Part shown: piece after piece, positions 10,110 to 20,772 of the stretch
How positions within the stretch are numbered: position 1 is the first letter of the stretch
Layout: each line of letters starts with the position of its first letter
Assembly: GCA_025361485.1 (NCBI GenBank)
Contig: JANYLA010000074.1
Span: forward strand, 19,948 to 83,947
Source of the DNA: Bacteroidales bacterium
GTDB lineage: Bacteria; Bacteroidota; Bacteroidia; Bacteroidales; Tenuifilaceae
Reading direction: 5' to 3'
DNA: 64,000 nt
Translations under genes and position numbers: made by a program
Notes under the pieces: model-generated
The model's database searches: none
The model's input: the letters and a program-made list of their open reading frames with translations, nothing else
What the model was told of the DNA's origin: nothing

Positions 10110-10137
10110 CCGTGCCTTTTTTAGGGCGATTTGTGAT

Positions 10138-10208
10138 TGACCTATGGTGTAATGGTAGCACTTCAGATTTTGGTTCTGTCAGTCTAGGTTCGAATCCTGG
10201 TAGGTCAA
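10138..10208 (+). tRNA. tRNA-Gln (anticodon TTG)
   Basis: 7-bp acceptor stem TGACCTA/TAGGTCA, anticodon arm TCAGA-TTTTGGT-TCTGT, T-arm GGTTCGAATCC. Confidence 0.93.
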
Positions 10209-10223
10209 CAAAAAAATGCAAAG

Positions 10224-10251
10224 AACCACTTTAATTAAAATTAAAGTGGTT
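10224..10251 (+). terminator. Rho-independent terminator after tRNA-Gln
   Basis: AACCACTTTAATT-aa-AATTAAAGTGGTT followed by TTTTTG. Confidence 0.8.
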
Positions 10252-10277
10252 TTTTGTTTCATATCAACTTTTTGTCC

Positions 10278-10745
10278 TTACAGGTATCTCCTAACCCTTT
10301 TGCAGTAACGAACCCACTGCTCCTTAAATTTTGCTAACAGAAACTTTTCCTCGGCTTTGATAATGAAGTGGTGAATAGTTACAGCTAAAACCAACAATGC
10401 AATATTTAGCCAGTGCGGAACATATATACATGAGGCCAAGCCTAGCATGTAAACGCTAACGTAAATTGGGTTTCGGCTATACTTATACAACCCATGGGTT
10501 TTAAGCGAGGTCTCCTCCTCGGGCAGTCCAACTCGCAGTGATTCGCCTAACTGAAGAATTGAAGTTACAAAAATAAAAAGGCCAGGAATAAATAGGATTA
10601 TCAGATTTGCCAGCAAAAGCCAAAAGTTAGGTTCAGGGGTGTTTACATATCCGCCAAGGAAAGCAAAGGCGAAGTTTCCAACAAAAGCTAACTTCCCAGT
10701 GTAAAATACAATTGGATTGATGGTTGTTGTACCGAATATTTTCAT
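10278..10745 (-). CDS. Isoprenylcysteine carboxyl methyltransferase-like (ICMT/PEMT) membrane methyltransferase
   Basis: LYKYSRNPIYVSVYMLG ... EEKFLLAKFKEQWVRYCKRVRRYL. Confidence 0.8.
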   Translation of the reverse strand: MKIFGTTTINPIVFYTGKLAFVGNFAFAFLGGYVNTPEPNFWLLLANLIILFIPGLFIFVTSILQLGESLRVGLPEEETSLKTHGLYKYSRNPIYVSVYMLGLASCIYVPHWLNIALLVLAVTIHHFIIKAEEKFLLAKFKEQWVRYCKRVRRYL

Positions 10746-10949
10746 TTTTAAAGTTTTTGATTACGTTGATTTAGCTCAAAGTTAAAGATCATTTACATTG
10801 AATGTTGTTCTTTAAGCAAAAAAACTTTCCCGTTCAATATATGGTTAGGTTGCCGATAGGAGATTTGAAAAAAAGTTGGAAACTCAATCTCTCTTTTGTA
10901 GTTTTATAAAACTTATCGTTCAATTTTTCTTATCAAAACTTCATTACAT

Positions 10950-11810
10950 ATGGTAATTGTTCTTAAAGCTGTTCTTGGGATAATCGCAAGTCTCTTTGGT
11001 TTTTTCTACATCAAGGATGTCGTTGCTAACAGAAAAACCTTTTCCGATAAACCATTTACAGGGCTTTCGTTTACGGGATTTATCACCAATTTCTTCGACA
11101 CGCTCGGAATTGGAAGTTTTGCTCAGCAAGCTGCAATATTCAAAATATTCAAATTTGTTGATGATCGGCTAATTCCAGGAACAATGAACGTTGGTAATAC
11201 AATTCCTACCGTTGCTCAGGCCTTTATTTTTATGACCGCCGTAGATGTTGATCCGCTAACACTAGTATCCGTGTCGACAGCAGCCCCAATTGGAGCAGTA
11301 GTGGGAGCCGGAATGGTGGCTAAAATGTCGCGCAAAAAAATACAGTTGGGCATGGGTTTCGGGTTAATGGTTGTAGCCCTAATTATATTTGCAGGCCTGC
11401 TTAAGCTAATGCCTCTTGGGGGCGAAGCGATAGGACTAACAGGATGGAAACTCATGCTGATAATAGCCCTAAGCTTCGTTTTCGGAGCCCTCCAAACCAT
11501 TGGAATTGGCTTTTATGCTCCTTGCATGGCAATGGTATACGCCCTGGGCATGCATCCATTAACAGCATTTCCCATTATGATGACTGCAACGGCAATGCTT
11601 ATGGCTGCAGGGGGTTTTAGATTCATAAAGGAGAATGCGTATGATCGAAAAACGTCAATTGCATTAACAATTGCTGGAGTTGTTGGCGTTTTTTTAGCAG
11701 CATATGTAGTTAAATCGCTCCCGTTAAATGTGTTGAAATGGGTGGTTTGTGCCGTTGTTCTGTATACTTCAATATCGATGTTTAGATCAGCAACGCTAAA
11801 GGAGCAATAA
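10950..11810 (+). CDS. TauE/SafE-family sulfite exporter-like permease
   Basis: Multi-TM protein with a two-fold repeat, GFITNFFDTLGIGSF..., IGIGFYAPCMAMVYALGMHPLTAFPIMM. Confidence 0.78.
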   Translation: MVIVLKAVLGIIASLFGFFYIKDVVANRKTFSDKPFTGLSFTGFITNFFDTLGIGSFAQQAAIFKIFKFVDDRLIPGTMNVGNTIPTVAQAFIFMTAVDVDPLTLVSVSTAAPIGAVVGAGMVAKMSRKKIQLGMGFGLMVVALIIFAGLLKLMPLGGEAIGLTGWKLMLIIALSFVFGALQTIGIGFYAPCMAMVYALGMHPLTAFPIMMTATAMLMAAGGFRFIKENAYDRKTSIALTIAGVVGVFLAAYVVKSLPLNVLKWVVCAVVLYTSISMFRSATLKEQ

Positions 11811-11969
11811 TCATCATCTGAATTGTGTCAACTATAAATCAAACGGCCTTACGATAGCGATGGTTTTTACTAAACATTAGCTTTCTTTAATTATTCTATT
11901 AGAAAATATTCAGTAATTTCGTAGGTTCAAAATATAATATTTTCATTACCAACTAAATATAATTTACCT

Positions 11970-13301
11970 ATGCAAAAAAAGTATTCTTTATTATTTTTCT
12001 TTATTCTAACGCTCTCTTCTTTCGCTTCGAAAGCGCAGGAACCTTGGACTTTAGAGCAGTGCATTAAGTATGCCTTCGACAATAACATTCAGATTAAGCA
12101 ACAGATGCTGAGTATTAAAAAAAGCGAGGGTACACTATTTCAATCAAAAATGGGAACCCTGCCAAACCTAAATGCCACAGCAGATCATTCATATGAATTT
12201 GGTCGTTTGCTTGGTAAGGATAGCAGCAAATTAGGTTCTCAGTCAAATCAATTCTCAATTTCATCTTCGGTTAATCTTTTTAATGGTTTACAAACAGTAA
12301 ATTCGATTAAAAAAAATAAATTTGATCTACTAGCAACACTTAGCGATGTTGAAAAGGTTAAGAATAATATTGCCTTATCGATTGCATCTGCTTATCTTCA
12401 AATATTATATAGCGAAGAGCTGGTTTCTTCATCAAACAGGCAGGTTGAACTATCGAAAATGCAAGTTGAAAGAACAAACGTATTAGTAAAAGCAGGAAGT
12501 TTGCCAGAGGGAAATTTATTAGAAATAGAAGCACAACTTGCAGGTGATGAACTACAGCTAGTTAATGCTCAAAATCAACGTGATTTAGCGTACCTTACTC
12601 TGACACAATATCTCGACATCAAATCTCCAGAGGGTTTTAAAATCCAAAAGCCAAACCTTGATAACTTTGAGACTAAGCTGGTTGACATCTCTCCAAACGG
12701 CATTTTCGAATCGGCTCAACAAATAATGCCTCAAATAATTGGTACCGCTTATAGGGTTTCAAGCTCCGAAAAAAGTCTAAAAATAGCTAAAGGAGGCTAT
12801 TTTCCTTCATTAAATTTAACTGCAAGTTATGGAACAAGGTATTCTCATTACATAAATTATGAGTGGGATAAAAGTGATCCTTTTAATAGCCAATTAAGAA
12901 ACAAAGCTACTACCTCAATTGGATTTAGATTGTCAATCCCAATATTCAATGGCTGGAGTATTCGTAACGGCATCACAAATGCAAGAATATCTCTCGATAA
13001 ATCTAGGCTAGATTTAGAAAACGAAAAAAATATTCTTTACAAGGATATTCAACAGGCATACACTGACGCAATTGCTGCGCAAAAGAAGTTAAAAGCGACT
13101 CAAAAAAGTTTAAAATCACTCGAAGAAGCATTTAGATACTCGGAACAAAAATTTACAGTTGGTTTGGTAACTTCGGTTGAGTATACAACAGCCAAAACAA
13201 AACTTTCAAAATCTGAAACAGACTTGTTACAGGCCAAATACGAGCTAATTTTTAAATCAAAAATTTTAGAGTTCTATAAAGGAATTCCTTTAAACTTATA
13301 A
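11970..13301 (+). CDS. TolC-family outer membrane efflux protein
   Basis: Signal peptide, WTLEQCIKYAFDNNIQI, repeated alpha-hairpin organisation. Confidence 0.9.
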   Translation: MQKKYSLLFFFILTLSSFASKAQEPWTLEQCIKYAFDNNIQIKQQMLSIKKSEGTLFQSKMGTLPNLNATADHSYEFGRLLGKDSSKLGSQSNQFSISSSVNLFNGLQTVNSIKKNKFDLLATLSDVEKVKNNIALSIASAYLQILYSEELVSSSNRQVELSKMQVERTNVLVKAGSLPEGNLLEIEAQLAGDELQLVNAQNQRDLAYLTLTQYLDIKSPEGFKIQKPNLDNFETKLVDISPNGIFESAQQIMPQIIGTAYRVSSSEKSLKIAKGGYFPSLNLTASYGTRYSHYINYEWDKSDPFNSQLRNKATTSIGFRLSIPIFNGWSIRNGITNARISLDKSRLDLENEKNILYKDIQQAYTDAIAAQKKLKATQKSLKSLEEAFRYSEQKFTVGLVTSVEYTTAKTKLSKSETDLLQAKYELIFKSKILEFYKGIPLNL

Positions 13302-13322
13302 TCATAAATAATATTATATCAG

Positions 13323-14636
13323 ATGAAAAAGAAAAATACATTAAAATACTTACTAGGAGTTGTTTTAATCCTCATTGTATTAGTCGTTATCGGCAAGAAA
13401 GCTGGGTGGTTTGGTAAACCCGAAGTCATTGAAGTATCGGTTGAGAAACCCTTAAAAAGAACAATAACCGAAAGCATAACCGCTAACGGAAAAATTCAAC
13501 CCGAAGTAGAAGTAAAGATTAGCCCCGAGGTATCCGGTGAAATCATTGAGCTAAATATAAAAGAAGGTGACTATGTTGAAAAAGGAGTTGTTCTTTGTAG
13601 AATAAAACCTGATACTTACATATCATACAAAGAAAGAGCAATTGCAGCTGTAAATTCCTCAAAAGCACGACTAACTCAATCGGAATCACAATTAGCTTTG
13701 CAACAACTTGGCTTTAAACGTAGCAAACAACTTTTCGACCAAAAAGCAATCTCCGAATCGGAGTTTGAATCAGCAAAAACCAACTTTGAGGTTGCTCAGT
13801 CCGATGTTAAATCAGCTAAGTTTAACGTGGAAAGTTCTGAAGCATCACTTAAAGAAGCCGAAGAAAATCTTCGCAAAACGACCATTTACGCACCGATGAG
13901 CGGAACAATATCAAAATTAAACATTGAACTTGGCGAACGCGTTGTTGGAACAGCTCAATTTTCTGGTACAGAAATTCTGCGAATTGCCGATTTAGGTCGA
14001 ATGGAAACCCGCGTTGATGTTAATGAAAATGACATCGTTCGAGTTAAAATGAACGATACCGCCTTCGTTGAGGTTGATGCTTACTTAGATCGTAAGTTTA
14101 AGGGAATTGTTACCCAAATAGCCAATTCAGCAAGTGTACAGGGAGCATCAACCGATCAGGTTACCAGCTTTCAGGTAAGAATACTTCTTCTTGAAAATTC
14201 TTATAAAGATTTATTGAAAGGTAAGAACTCAAGCCCATTCCGCCCAGGAATGTCAACAACAGTTGATATTCGCACTCAAACCAGGCTAAACATATTAACC
14301 GTTCCCATTCAGTCGGTTACAACTCGTTCAGACTCGTTGAATAACAATGCAACAGTTGGATTATCAGAAGTTAATCAAGCTAATCAGGAAAAAACAACTG
14401 CTAAGCCTAGCGAATTAAAGGAAATCGTTTTTATTGCAAAAGGTGATTCTGCAAAAATGGTGGTGGTTAAAACGGGTATTCAGGATAATACTTACATCGA
14501 AATTAAAGAGGGTTTAACAGGAGATGAGGAAATAATTTCTGCTCCTTTTAGCGCTATTTCAAGAAAGTTAAAAGATGGCAAGCTCATTAAAAAGGTTGCA
14601 AAAGACAAACTCTTTAAAGAGGAAAACAAGAAGTAA
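13323..14636 (+). CDS. HlyD/MacA-family periplasmic adaptor subunit
   Basis: Lipoyl/biotinyl-like half motif VSPEVSGEIIELNIKEGDYVEKGVVLCRI, coiled coil, TIYAPMSGTISKLNIELGERVVG. Confidence 0.9.
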   Translation: MKKKNTLKYLLGVVLILIVLVVIGKKAGWFGKPEVIEVSVEKPLKRTITESITANGKIQPEVEVKISPEVSGEIIELNIKEGDYVEKGVVLCRIKPDTYISYKERAIAAVNSSKARLTQSESQLALQQLGFKRSKQLFDQKAISESEFESAKTNFEVAQSDVKSAKFNVESSEASLKEAEENLRKTTIYAPMSGTISKLNIELGERVVGTAQFSGTEILRIADLGRMETRVDVNENDIVRVKMNDTAFVEVDAYLDRKFKGIVTQIANSASVQGASTDQVTSFQVRILLLENSYKDLLKGKNSSPFRPGMSTTVDIRTQTRLNILTVPIQSVTTRSDSLNNNATVGLSEVNQANQEKTTAKPSELKEIVFIAKGDSAKMVVVKTGIQDNTYIEIKEGLTGDEEIISAPFSAISRKLKDGKLIKKVAKDKLFKEENKK

Positions 14637-14639
14637 CCT

Positions 14640-15362
14640 TTGGAAATGAGGAAATTCCTACTAATTGAATCGGGCACAAATGTATGCTCAGTGGCATTTG
14701 CCGTTGATGGAAAAGTTGTAGGCATAAAGGAAAGCAATGATGAAAAAGCACATGCCTCACAGCTAACCGTATTTATCGATCAATTAGCGAAAGAAACCGG
14801 CATCAATATCCCTGATCTCGAAGCTGTAGTGGTAAGCAAAGGGCCAGGATCATACACAGGATTAAGAATTGGGGTTTCGGCAGCAAAGGGAATATGCTAT
14901 GCTGCCGAAAAACCGCTAATTTCTATTAGCAGTCTCGATTCTATGGTTTGCGGCGCAACCTTACTCTATAAATCAATAGTTGAAAAAAATGGAATCGATT
15001 TCCTCTGTCCAATGATTGATGCGAGACGCATGGAGGTTTATACCGCATTATATGATAAAACACTTCGTAAGATAAAGGATATAGAAGCGCTGATCGTTGA
15101 TGAATTGACATATAAGAGCAACCTGAACGACAAAAAAATTCTTTTCTTTGGGAATGGTGCTGCAAAATGTCGTCAAACAATAAATCATCCCAATGCTTTT
15201 TTTGTTGATGATTTCTCGCCCTCAGCACAATTTATGCTCCCATTAGCATTAGTTGCTTTTGCAAATCAAACCTTCGAAGATGCTGCCTATTTTGAACCTT
15301 ACTATCTCAAAGATTTTGTTGCAACCGTATCTCAAAAAAACCTGATTCCAGGCTTGCATTAA
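14640..15362 (+). CDS. tsaB: tRNA threonylcarbamoyladenosine biosynthesis protein TsaB
   Basis: LLIESGTNVCSVAF..., VVVSKGPGSYTGLRIGVSAAKGICYA. Confidence 0.92.
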   Translation: MEMRKFLLIESGTNVCSVAFAVDGKVVGIKESNDEKAHASQLTVFIDQLAKETGINIPDLEAVVVSKGPGSYTGLRIGVSAAKGICYAAEKPLISISSLDSMVCGATLLYKSIVEKNGIDFLCPMIDARRMEVYTALYDKTLRKIKDIEALIVDELTYKSNLNDKKILFFGNGAAKCRQTINHPNAFFVDDFSPSAQFMLPLALVAFANQTFEDAAYFEPYYLKDFVATVSQKNLIPGLH

Positions 15363-15377
15363 CCTATACAAAAACCT

Positions 15378-16163
15378 ATGCTCAAAACGACTCTAGCTAA
15401 AAGCCTATTTTCAACAATCGCTCTATTAGTTTTTATAAGCACGCTTTCTGCACAACAAAAACAATCGTTTAAGGTAGGTGAGCAGCTTAAGTATCAGTTG
15501 CATTATGGTTTTATACGTGGTGGCGAAGCCATCCTTTCCATACGAGAGAGTAATTATGAAGGTAAAACAGTAAATAATTTATACCTAAACGCAGTATCGA
15601 TTGGCCTAGCAAGCTCGTTTTATCTCGTTGATGACACCTACCAAAGTTTTACCGATACGGAAACCAATTGGCCCTACAAATCAATTCGGGATATTCACGA
15701 AAACAGATATAAACACCATAGTACACAAGTATTCGATCATTGGTCAAGAACCGATTCCTCAATCTGCAACAGCTCAAAAACAGGTAAGATTGTTGTTGTG
15801 AAGGGATGTCAGGATATTCTTTCATCTGTTTACTATCTTCGAAGCGTTATGGTTGATAGAAAACCTCAGCCTAACGAGAGGTTTATTGTTGAAACCTACT
15901 TTACCGATGAAAAATTCTCTCTAGTTATTCGATTTAAAGGCTATGAAAAGGTAAAAACAAAATACGGAACCATTGAATGTATGAAATTTATGCCAGAGGT
16001 TATAACCGGAAGGGTTTTCAAATCAAAGGATGACATGTCCATCTGGTTCTCGAACGACAATAACTTTATTCCCATAAAAATTAAGTTCGATATATTCGTT
16101 GGCTCGGTTTACTGCGACTTAATTGATTATAAAGGGCTGCTATATCCTATTGTGTTTAAATAG
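15378..16163 (+). CDS. DUF3108 domain-containing exported protein
   Basis: Signal peptide, FKVGEQLKYQLHYGFIRGGEAILSI, DDMSIWFSNDNNFIPIKIK. Confidence 0.8.
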   Translation: MLKTTLAKSLFSTIALLVFISTLSAQQKQSFKVGEQLKYQLHYGFIRGGEAILSIRESNYEGKTVNNLYLNAVSIGLASSFYLVDDTYQSFTDTETNWPYKSIRDIHENRYKHHSTQVFDHWSRTDSSICNSSKTGKIVVVKGCQDILSSVYYLRSVMVDRKPQPNERFIVETYFTDEKFSLVIRFKGYEKVKTKYGTIECMKFMPEVITGRVFKSKDDMSIWFSNDNNFIPIKIKFDIFVGSVYCDLIDYKGLLYPIVFK

Positions 16164-16279
16164 CCTTTATTGTGTTCACATAAAACTTTTTTATCCCCTT
16201 TTGTTTAATCCATTTTTATTTATTTTGATAAATATCAAAGACTTCTGAATAATTAATATTTAGATATTCATGGTTTTAC

Positions 16280-16287
16280 TATTTTTG
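16280..16287 (+). promoter_or_regulatory. -7 box (TATTTTTG) upstream of efp
   Basis: TAnnTTTG consensus about 27 nt 5' of the ATG. Confidence 0.45.
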
Positions 16288-16313
16288 CAAAAAATTTTTA
16301 CTCAAATAAATTT

Positions 16314-16880
16314 ATGGCAACTACTGCAGATTTTAAAAATGGCATGTGTATGGAGTTTAACGGAAAACTTTATACTATAGTTCAATTTCAGCACGTTAAA
16401 CCAGGTAAAGGAGGTGCATTTGTTCGTACAAAGCTAAAGAATCTTGAAACAGGAAAAGTTATTGAAAACACTTTTACTGCAGGTGTCAAGGTTAATCAGG
16501 TTCGTATAGAGCGCAGACCATATCAGTTTTTGTATAAAGATGATCTTGGGTATAATTTTATGCACCAAGAAACCTTTGAACAAATTTCGCTTCAAGAAGA
16601 ATTGGTTGATAACAAAGATCTTTACAAAGAGGGTCAGTATGTAGAAATGATGATACATGCTGAAGAAGAGCGAATTCTTTCATGTGAATTACCCCCTTTT
16701 GTTGAAATGGAAGTAACATACACCGAACCTGGTCTTAGAGGAGATACAGCATCATCAACCGCGCTAAAGGCAGCAACAGTTGATACGGGTGCAATCATTC
16801 ACGTTCCTCTTTTTATCAATATTGGTGATAAGATTAGAATTGATACCCGTACCAGAGAATACTACGAGCGAGTTAAATAA
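16314..16880 (+). CDS. efp: Translation elongation factor P
   Basis: [41 protein letters not shown]; full length. Confidence 0.97.
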   Translation: MATTADFKNGMCMEFNGKLYTIVQFQHVKPGKGGAFVRTKLKNLETGKVIENTFTAGVKVNQVRIERRPYQFLYKDDLGYNFMHQETFEQISLQEELVDNKDLYKEGQYVEMMIHAEEERILSCELPPFVEMEVTYTEPGLRGDTASSTALKAATVDTGAIIHVPLFINIGDKIRIDTRTREYYERVK

Positions 16881-16901
16881 TTCCTAGCCGTGCCAAGTAT
16901 A

Positions 16902-16930
16902 ATTATCAAAGGCAAAAGCCTTTGATAATC
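16902..16930 (+). terminator. Rho-independent terminator after efp
   Basis: ATTATCAAAGGC-aaaa-GCCTTTGATAAT followed by CTTTTTTT. Confidence 0.85.
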
Positions 16931-16992
16931 TTTTTTTCGTAACTTATTCTTTTTTTGAAATCGATTCAGTTTAATAAATCTTCAAATAGAGC

Positions 16993-18228
16993 ATGTCCCA
17001 AACGTCATCGTCAAAAAGATTAAGGCAAAGTACGTTCAAGTTGAACGCGCTCCTTACGATGGCACAGGCGATTAGTGCTGATTTAAAAACTGAGAATCTT
17101 CTTCAACGATTTAAAACCATTCTAAACGAGGATCTTGGTATAGATCGAGTTCTTTTCTACAAAAAGGAAGAAACCTGGGAACTTTTGCTCAAATCGAACT
17201 GTCCCGATTCAATCATTGAAAAAATTGACGTTGAGCGTGATTTAATTACTTACTCTGAAATAACAATCATAAGCACGGTAGAAAGTTCTGCTCTTCAGGA
17301 ACTCGATATCATTATTCCTGTTATACAGAATAACATTCCTTTAGCATTTATTCTTATTGGCGACACCAACGATCAAGAGAAAGGGGTAAGCGCATCGATT
17401 CGCCATCTGAATTTTGTACAAACCCTTTCGATCATCATCTTTGTTGCAATCGAAAATCTTCGATTATTTTACAAAAGTCTTGAACAGGAGGCGATTAGAA
17501 AGGAGTTGGAACTTGCATCGAAGATGCAGAATATGCTTATCCCTAGCCCCGAGAGTTTACCCAAAAATGAAAAAGTAAAAATAACAACTCACTATCAACC
17601 TCACTACGAGGTTGGTGGCGACTACTACGATGTAATAGAGCTCAGCCCAACTGAGATTGGCTTTTGTATTGCCGATGTTTCGGGAAAAGGTATATCAGCG
17701 GCCCTATTAATGTCAAATTTTCAAGCCAACCTAAGAGCTCTTTTCACCCACGAAATTGCGCTTACAAAACTTGTCGAAAAACTGAATGAACGGGTTATGG
17801 CAACGGCAAAGGGAGAAAAATTTATTACCATTTTTATCGGTCGATATAATCTTCAAAAACATCATTTGGAGTATATCAACGCAGGTCATAATCCACCACT
17901 GCTCTACAATAAATTCTCAAAGCAAATCAATCAGCTGACAAGTGGGTGCGTTGGTTTGGGTATGCTCGATGAGATTCCTATAATGAATGTTGGCTCAATA
18001 CTTATCAATCAACCCTCAAAGCTCATCTGCTTTACCGATGGACTAGTTGAATTCCTGAGCGATAATAAGATAGAGTATGGAACAAAAACAATCGAATCAG
18101 ATATCTCCAACTCATTACCGCTTGATGAAAATATTGCGCATATTATTGAAACGCACAGTAAACAATCGGAGAATAATAACATTGTGCTTTTTGATGATAT
18201 TTCAATCCTAGGACTCGAATTTCTCTAA
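16993..18228 (+). CDS. GAF domain + PP2C (SpoIIE/RsbU-type) serine phosphatase
   Basis: HYQPHYEVGGDYYDVIELSPTEIGFCIADVSGKGISAALLMS...INAGHNPPLLY...CFTDGLVEF. Confidence 0.92.
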   Translation: MSQTSSSKRLRQSTFKLNALLTMAQAISADLKTENLLQRFKTILNEDLGIDRVLFYKKEETWELLLKSNCPDSIIEKIDVERDLITYSEITIISTVESSALQELDIIIPVIQNNIPLAFILIGDTNDQEKGVSASIRHLNFVQTLSIIIFVAIENLRLFYKSLEQEAIRKELELASKMQNMLIPSPESLPKNEKVKITTHYQPHYEVGGDYYDVIELSPTEIGFCIADVSGKGISAALLMSNFQANLRALFTHEIALTKLVEKLNERVMATAKGEKFITIFIGRYNLQKHHLEYINAGHNPPLLYNKFSKQINQLTSGCVGLGMLDEIPIMNVGSILINQPSKLICFTDGLVEFLSDNKIEYGTKTIESDISNSLPLDENIAHIIETHSKQSENNNIVLFDDISILGLEFL

Positions 18229-19701
18229 ATCCTCGCTTTTCGCAAATTTATAGCGAATATCAAGGGCAACAATAAAAGCAATGAAGCCCCAAAATGGCGT
18301 TGCAATTTTATCGCTGTCCAAAAAATCATTTAAAACACCATGGATCGCGTAAGTAACCAAACCTAGTAGGGCTCCTATAAGAAGAATTCTATAATTCCTA
18401 TCCTTTATTTTTCGTGAAAGGCTAAATCCTCGATAGAATACAATCAATAGAATTAAAACAAAGTTTAAAGCGCCAAATACTCCTGCCTCGGATAAAAGTC
18501 CAAGGTACTCACTATGAGCATTTCCACCAGTTCCAAGGTTTGTACTGATAATGGTTCTGTCGTACGACCTCTGAAAAGGAGCATAGCAAAACATATACGT
18601 TCCCGGACCCCAACCAAATACTGGCCTTTCCTCAAACATTCGAATCGCTGAATTCCAACGGTTTATTCTCTCAAGGTTTGAGGCATCGGTGCTTACGTTC
18701 AAGGCTGAATTCAAATGTTCTTTCAAGTTTCCGCTCGAATCAGTTGTATTACTGCTAAGCCACTGATTAATTTCAAATTGAAAGGAAAAAAACAGAACGA
18801 GCGTTAGGATAAAGCCTACCGCAACTATTGAAAACTTAATTCTGAGGTACCAAATAAACCAAATCACACCAGCAATCATAATACTTAACCATGCTGCACG
18901 AGAATACGAAAAGACTAAAGCAACAACAAAAAATATTGATAGAATTAAGAACAAGAATTTTTTAACCTTCGATTCTGATATAAAAACAAGACCTATTACC
19001 ATAGGTATCAAAAAGGCGATTGTAGCACCATATGAAGTATGATCGATAAAAAAAGGAGCACAGGCACCATGTGCTTGTTTCTGGTCAAAAATTCCGCGTC
19101 CAATATGTTTTATTAGTGTTAGTGATACAACAACGAATAACCCAAAAATAAATGCCCAGAGAAAATATTTGAAGTATTTGGTATCTGACTTAAAAAGAAT
19201 ATACCCCAAGTAGAAAAATACACCGATAAACCATAATCGAACTAATAAATATTTTACCGATACCAAGGGCATTTCACTTGGAAAAATACAGATTAAAAGC
19301 CAAGCTAAGTAGAATAGTATTGCCCAAAAAACAGGGTGGCCTGTTAGGTGATGATCAAAATATTTTTCTTTTATTGATTTTAAGATAAGTATAATAAGTA
19401 TGCTGAATATTATTGGTTCGGTTGGAAACCAAAAATCAAAAGTAAGTCCAGGAATAATTCTATAAAGAGGAACTGAAATCGGGACAAGAAACACTAAAAG
19501 ATAAAAGAGTTGCTTAATAGAGAAAAGCAAAAAAACAATTGAAAACAATAGGATTGGTAGAGCATTGAATAGAGACTCATTCCTTACAGTAAAATATGTA
19601 TTTGCAAGAATAAACAGGGTTGAAATCCCAACGATTCCTATTTCGTACTTTCGATTAAACAACCGCTTATTCTTTAGTCTTTGGCTTAAAAAAATCGGCA
19701 A
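18208..19701 (-). CDS. O-antigen ligase / polymerase (Wzy/WaaL-like)
   Basis: Multi-TM protein with RPVFGWGPGTYMFCYAPF... NAHSEYLGLLSEAGVFGALNFV. Confidence 0.87.
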   Translation of the reverse strand: MPIFLSQRLKNKRLFNRKYEIGIVGISTLFILANTYFTVRNESLFNALPILLFSIVFLLFSIKQLFYLLVFLVPISVPLYRIIPGLTFDFWFPTEPIIFSILIILILKSIKEKYFDHHLTGHPVFWAILFYLAWLLICIFPSEMPLVSVKYLLVRLWFIGVFFYLGYILFKSDTKYFKYFLWAFIFGLFVVVSLTLIKHIGRGIFDQKQAHGACAPFFIDHTSYGATIAFLIPMVIGLVFISESKVKKFLFLILSIFFVVALVFSYSRAAWLSIMIAGVIWFIWYLRIKFSIVAVGFILTLVLFFSFQFEINQWLSSNTTDSSGNLKEHLNSALNVSTDASNLERINRWNSAIRMFEERPVFGWGPGTYMFCYAPFQRSYDRTIISTNLGTGGNAHSEYLGLLSEAGVFGALNFVLILLIVFYRGFSLSRKIKDRNYRILLIGALLGLVTYAIHGVLNDFLDSDKIATPFWGFIAFIVALDIRYKFAKSEDLEKFES

Positions 19702-20677
19702 TAACTATTGCGAATATTCCAAACATTAGCGCCGATAATGTAGATATAATAATTATGATTGATTTTTTAGGATAGACCTTTTTATCGGGCACCGAGGCCC
19801 AATCTACTACAAACTGACTTGGAATAACTTGTGCTGCTTCAATTTGTAAAGTTTTTACACTTGTTCCTAAATCAGTAATCTGAATCGCCTTATTTAAAAT
19901 CTCTTCCTTATATCTCATATTCTTACTGCCATAACGCTTAAGGGCTTCCATCTTCTTTTCAAGAGCTCGGATTGCCTCGGTTTGATTATTGGCTATAGCT
20001 TTTCCATATGCATCAAACAAACCTTGGGTTTGCGCTTTAACATTAAACACTCCATTTGCCATTGTGCTAGCTAAAGAATCTTCTAAACCCTTCATCTCCG
20101 CTAAACTTTTTTCATACTGCTCTTGAACAACGATTAGACCTTTTAAAGAAACCTGAGCCTTAATGGAACGCATCAAGCTATCTTCAAGGGTAACAATAGT
20201 ATTTGCAATTTTTGCAGATAATTCAGGCGATGGGTCCATAACCTCAACCTCAACGCTCATGTACTGAGTAGGCCTAAACCGAATATTGTCGTTATATATG
20301 TCATTCACCTTACTTTTTGCAAACTTCTCGTTTGGACTTACGCCCCAAATAGCCATAAGATCGAGTTTTTTTATTACTAAATCCCTTAGCGTATTGGAAG
20401 AAAGAACCTGAAGTAACTGCTCCATCTCCTTGCTTTCACCAAAAACTGTTAATCCTGCCATAAGAACAGGGCTAAGCAATTCCTTAGAAACTTGATTATC
20501 TATAGGGGGATAAATTATTGCTGAGGCCTTAAACTTTGGGGTAATTATAAATGAAGCTATTGTTGACCCAACAATGGCAATTATGCCAATCAGAATTAAA
20601 AGTTTACGTTTACTCCAAACCAAAAGAACAAGATTGGTTGAGTTTAGGTTGAAATCGTTATTTAAAGATTCCATCAT
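19667..20677 (-). CDS. Wzz-type polysaccharide chain-length determinant
   Basis: Terminal TMs flanking a coiled-coil region; FIITPKFKASAIIYPP; SVPDKKVYPKKSIIIIIS. Confidence 0.82.
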   Translation of the reverse strand: MMESLNNDFNLNSTNLVLLVWSKRKLLILIGIIAIVGSTIASFIITPKFKASAIIYPPIDNQVSKELLSPVLMAGLTVFGESKEMEQLLQVLSSNTLRDLVIKKLDLMAIWGVSPNEKFAKSKVNDIYNDNIRFRPTQYMSVEVEVMDPSPELSAKIANTIVTLEDSLMRSIKAQVSLKGLIVVQEQYEKSLAEMKGLEDSLASTMANGVFNVKAQTQGLFDAYGKAIANNQTEAIRALEKKMEALKRYGSKNMRYKEEILNKAIQITDLGTSVKTLQIEAAQVIPSQFVVDWASVPDKKVYPKKSIIIIISTLSALMFGIFAIVIADFFKPKTKE

Positions 20678-20772
20678 TTTTAGATAAAAGGGTTAAACTG
20701 AATAATGACGAAGCATTGCATTATCAACAATAGTTCGATATAATAATTGATTCTTGTATACTAACTGAAAAA

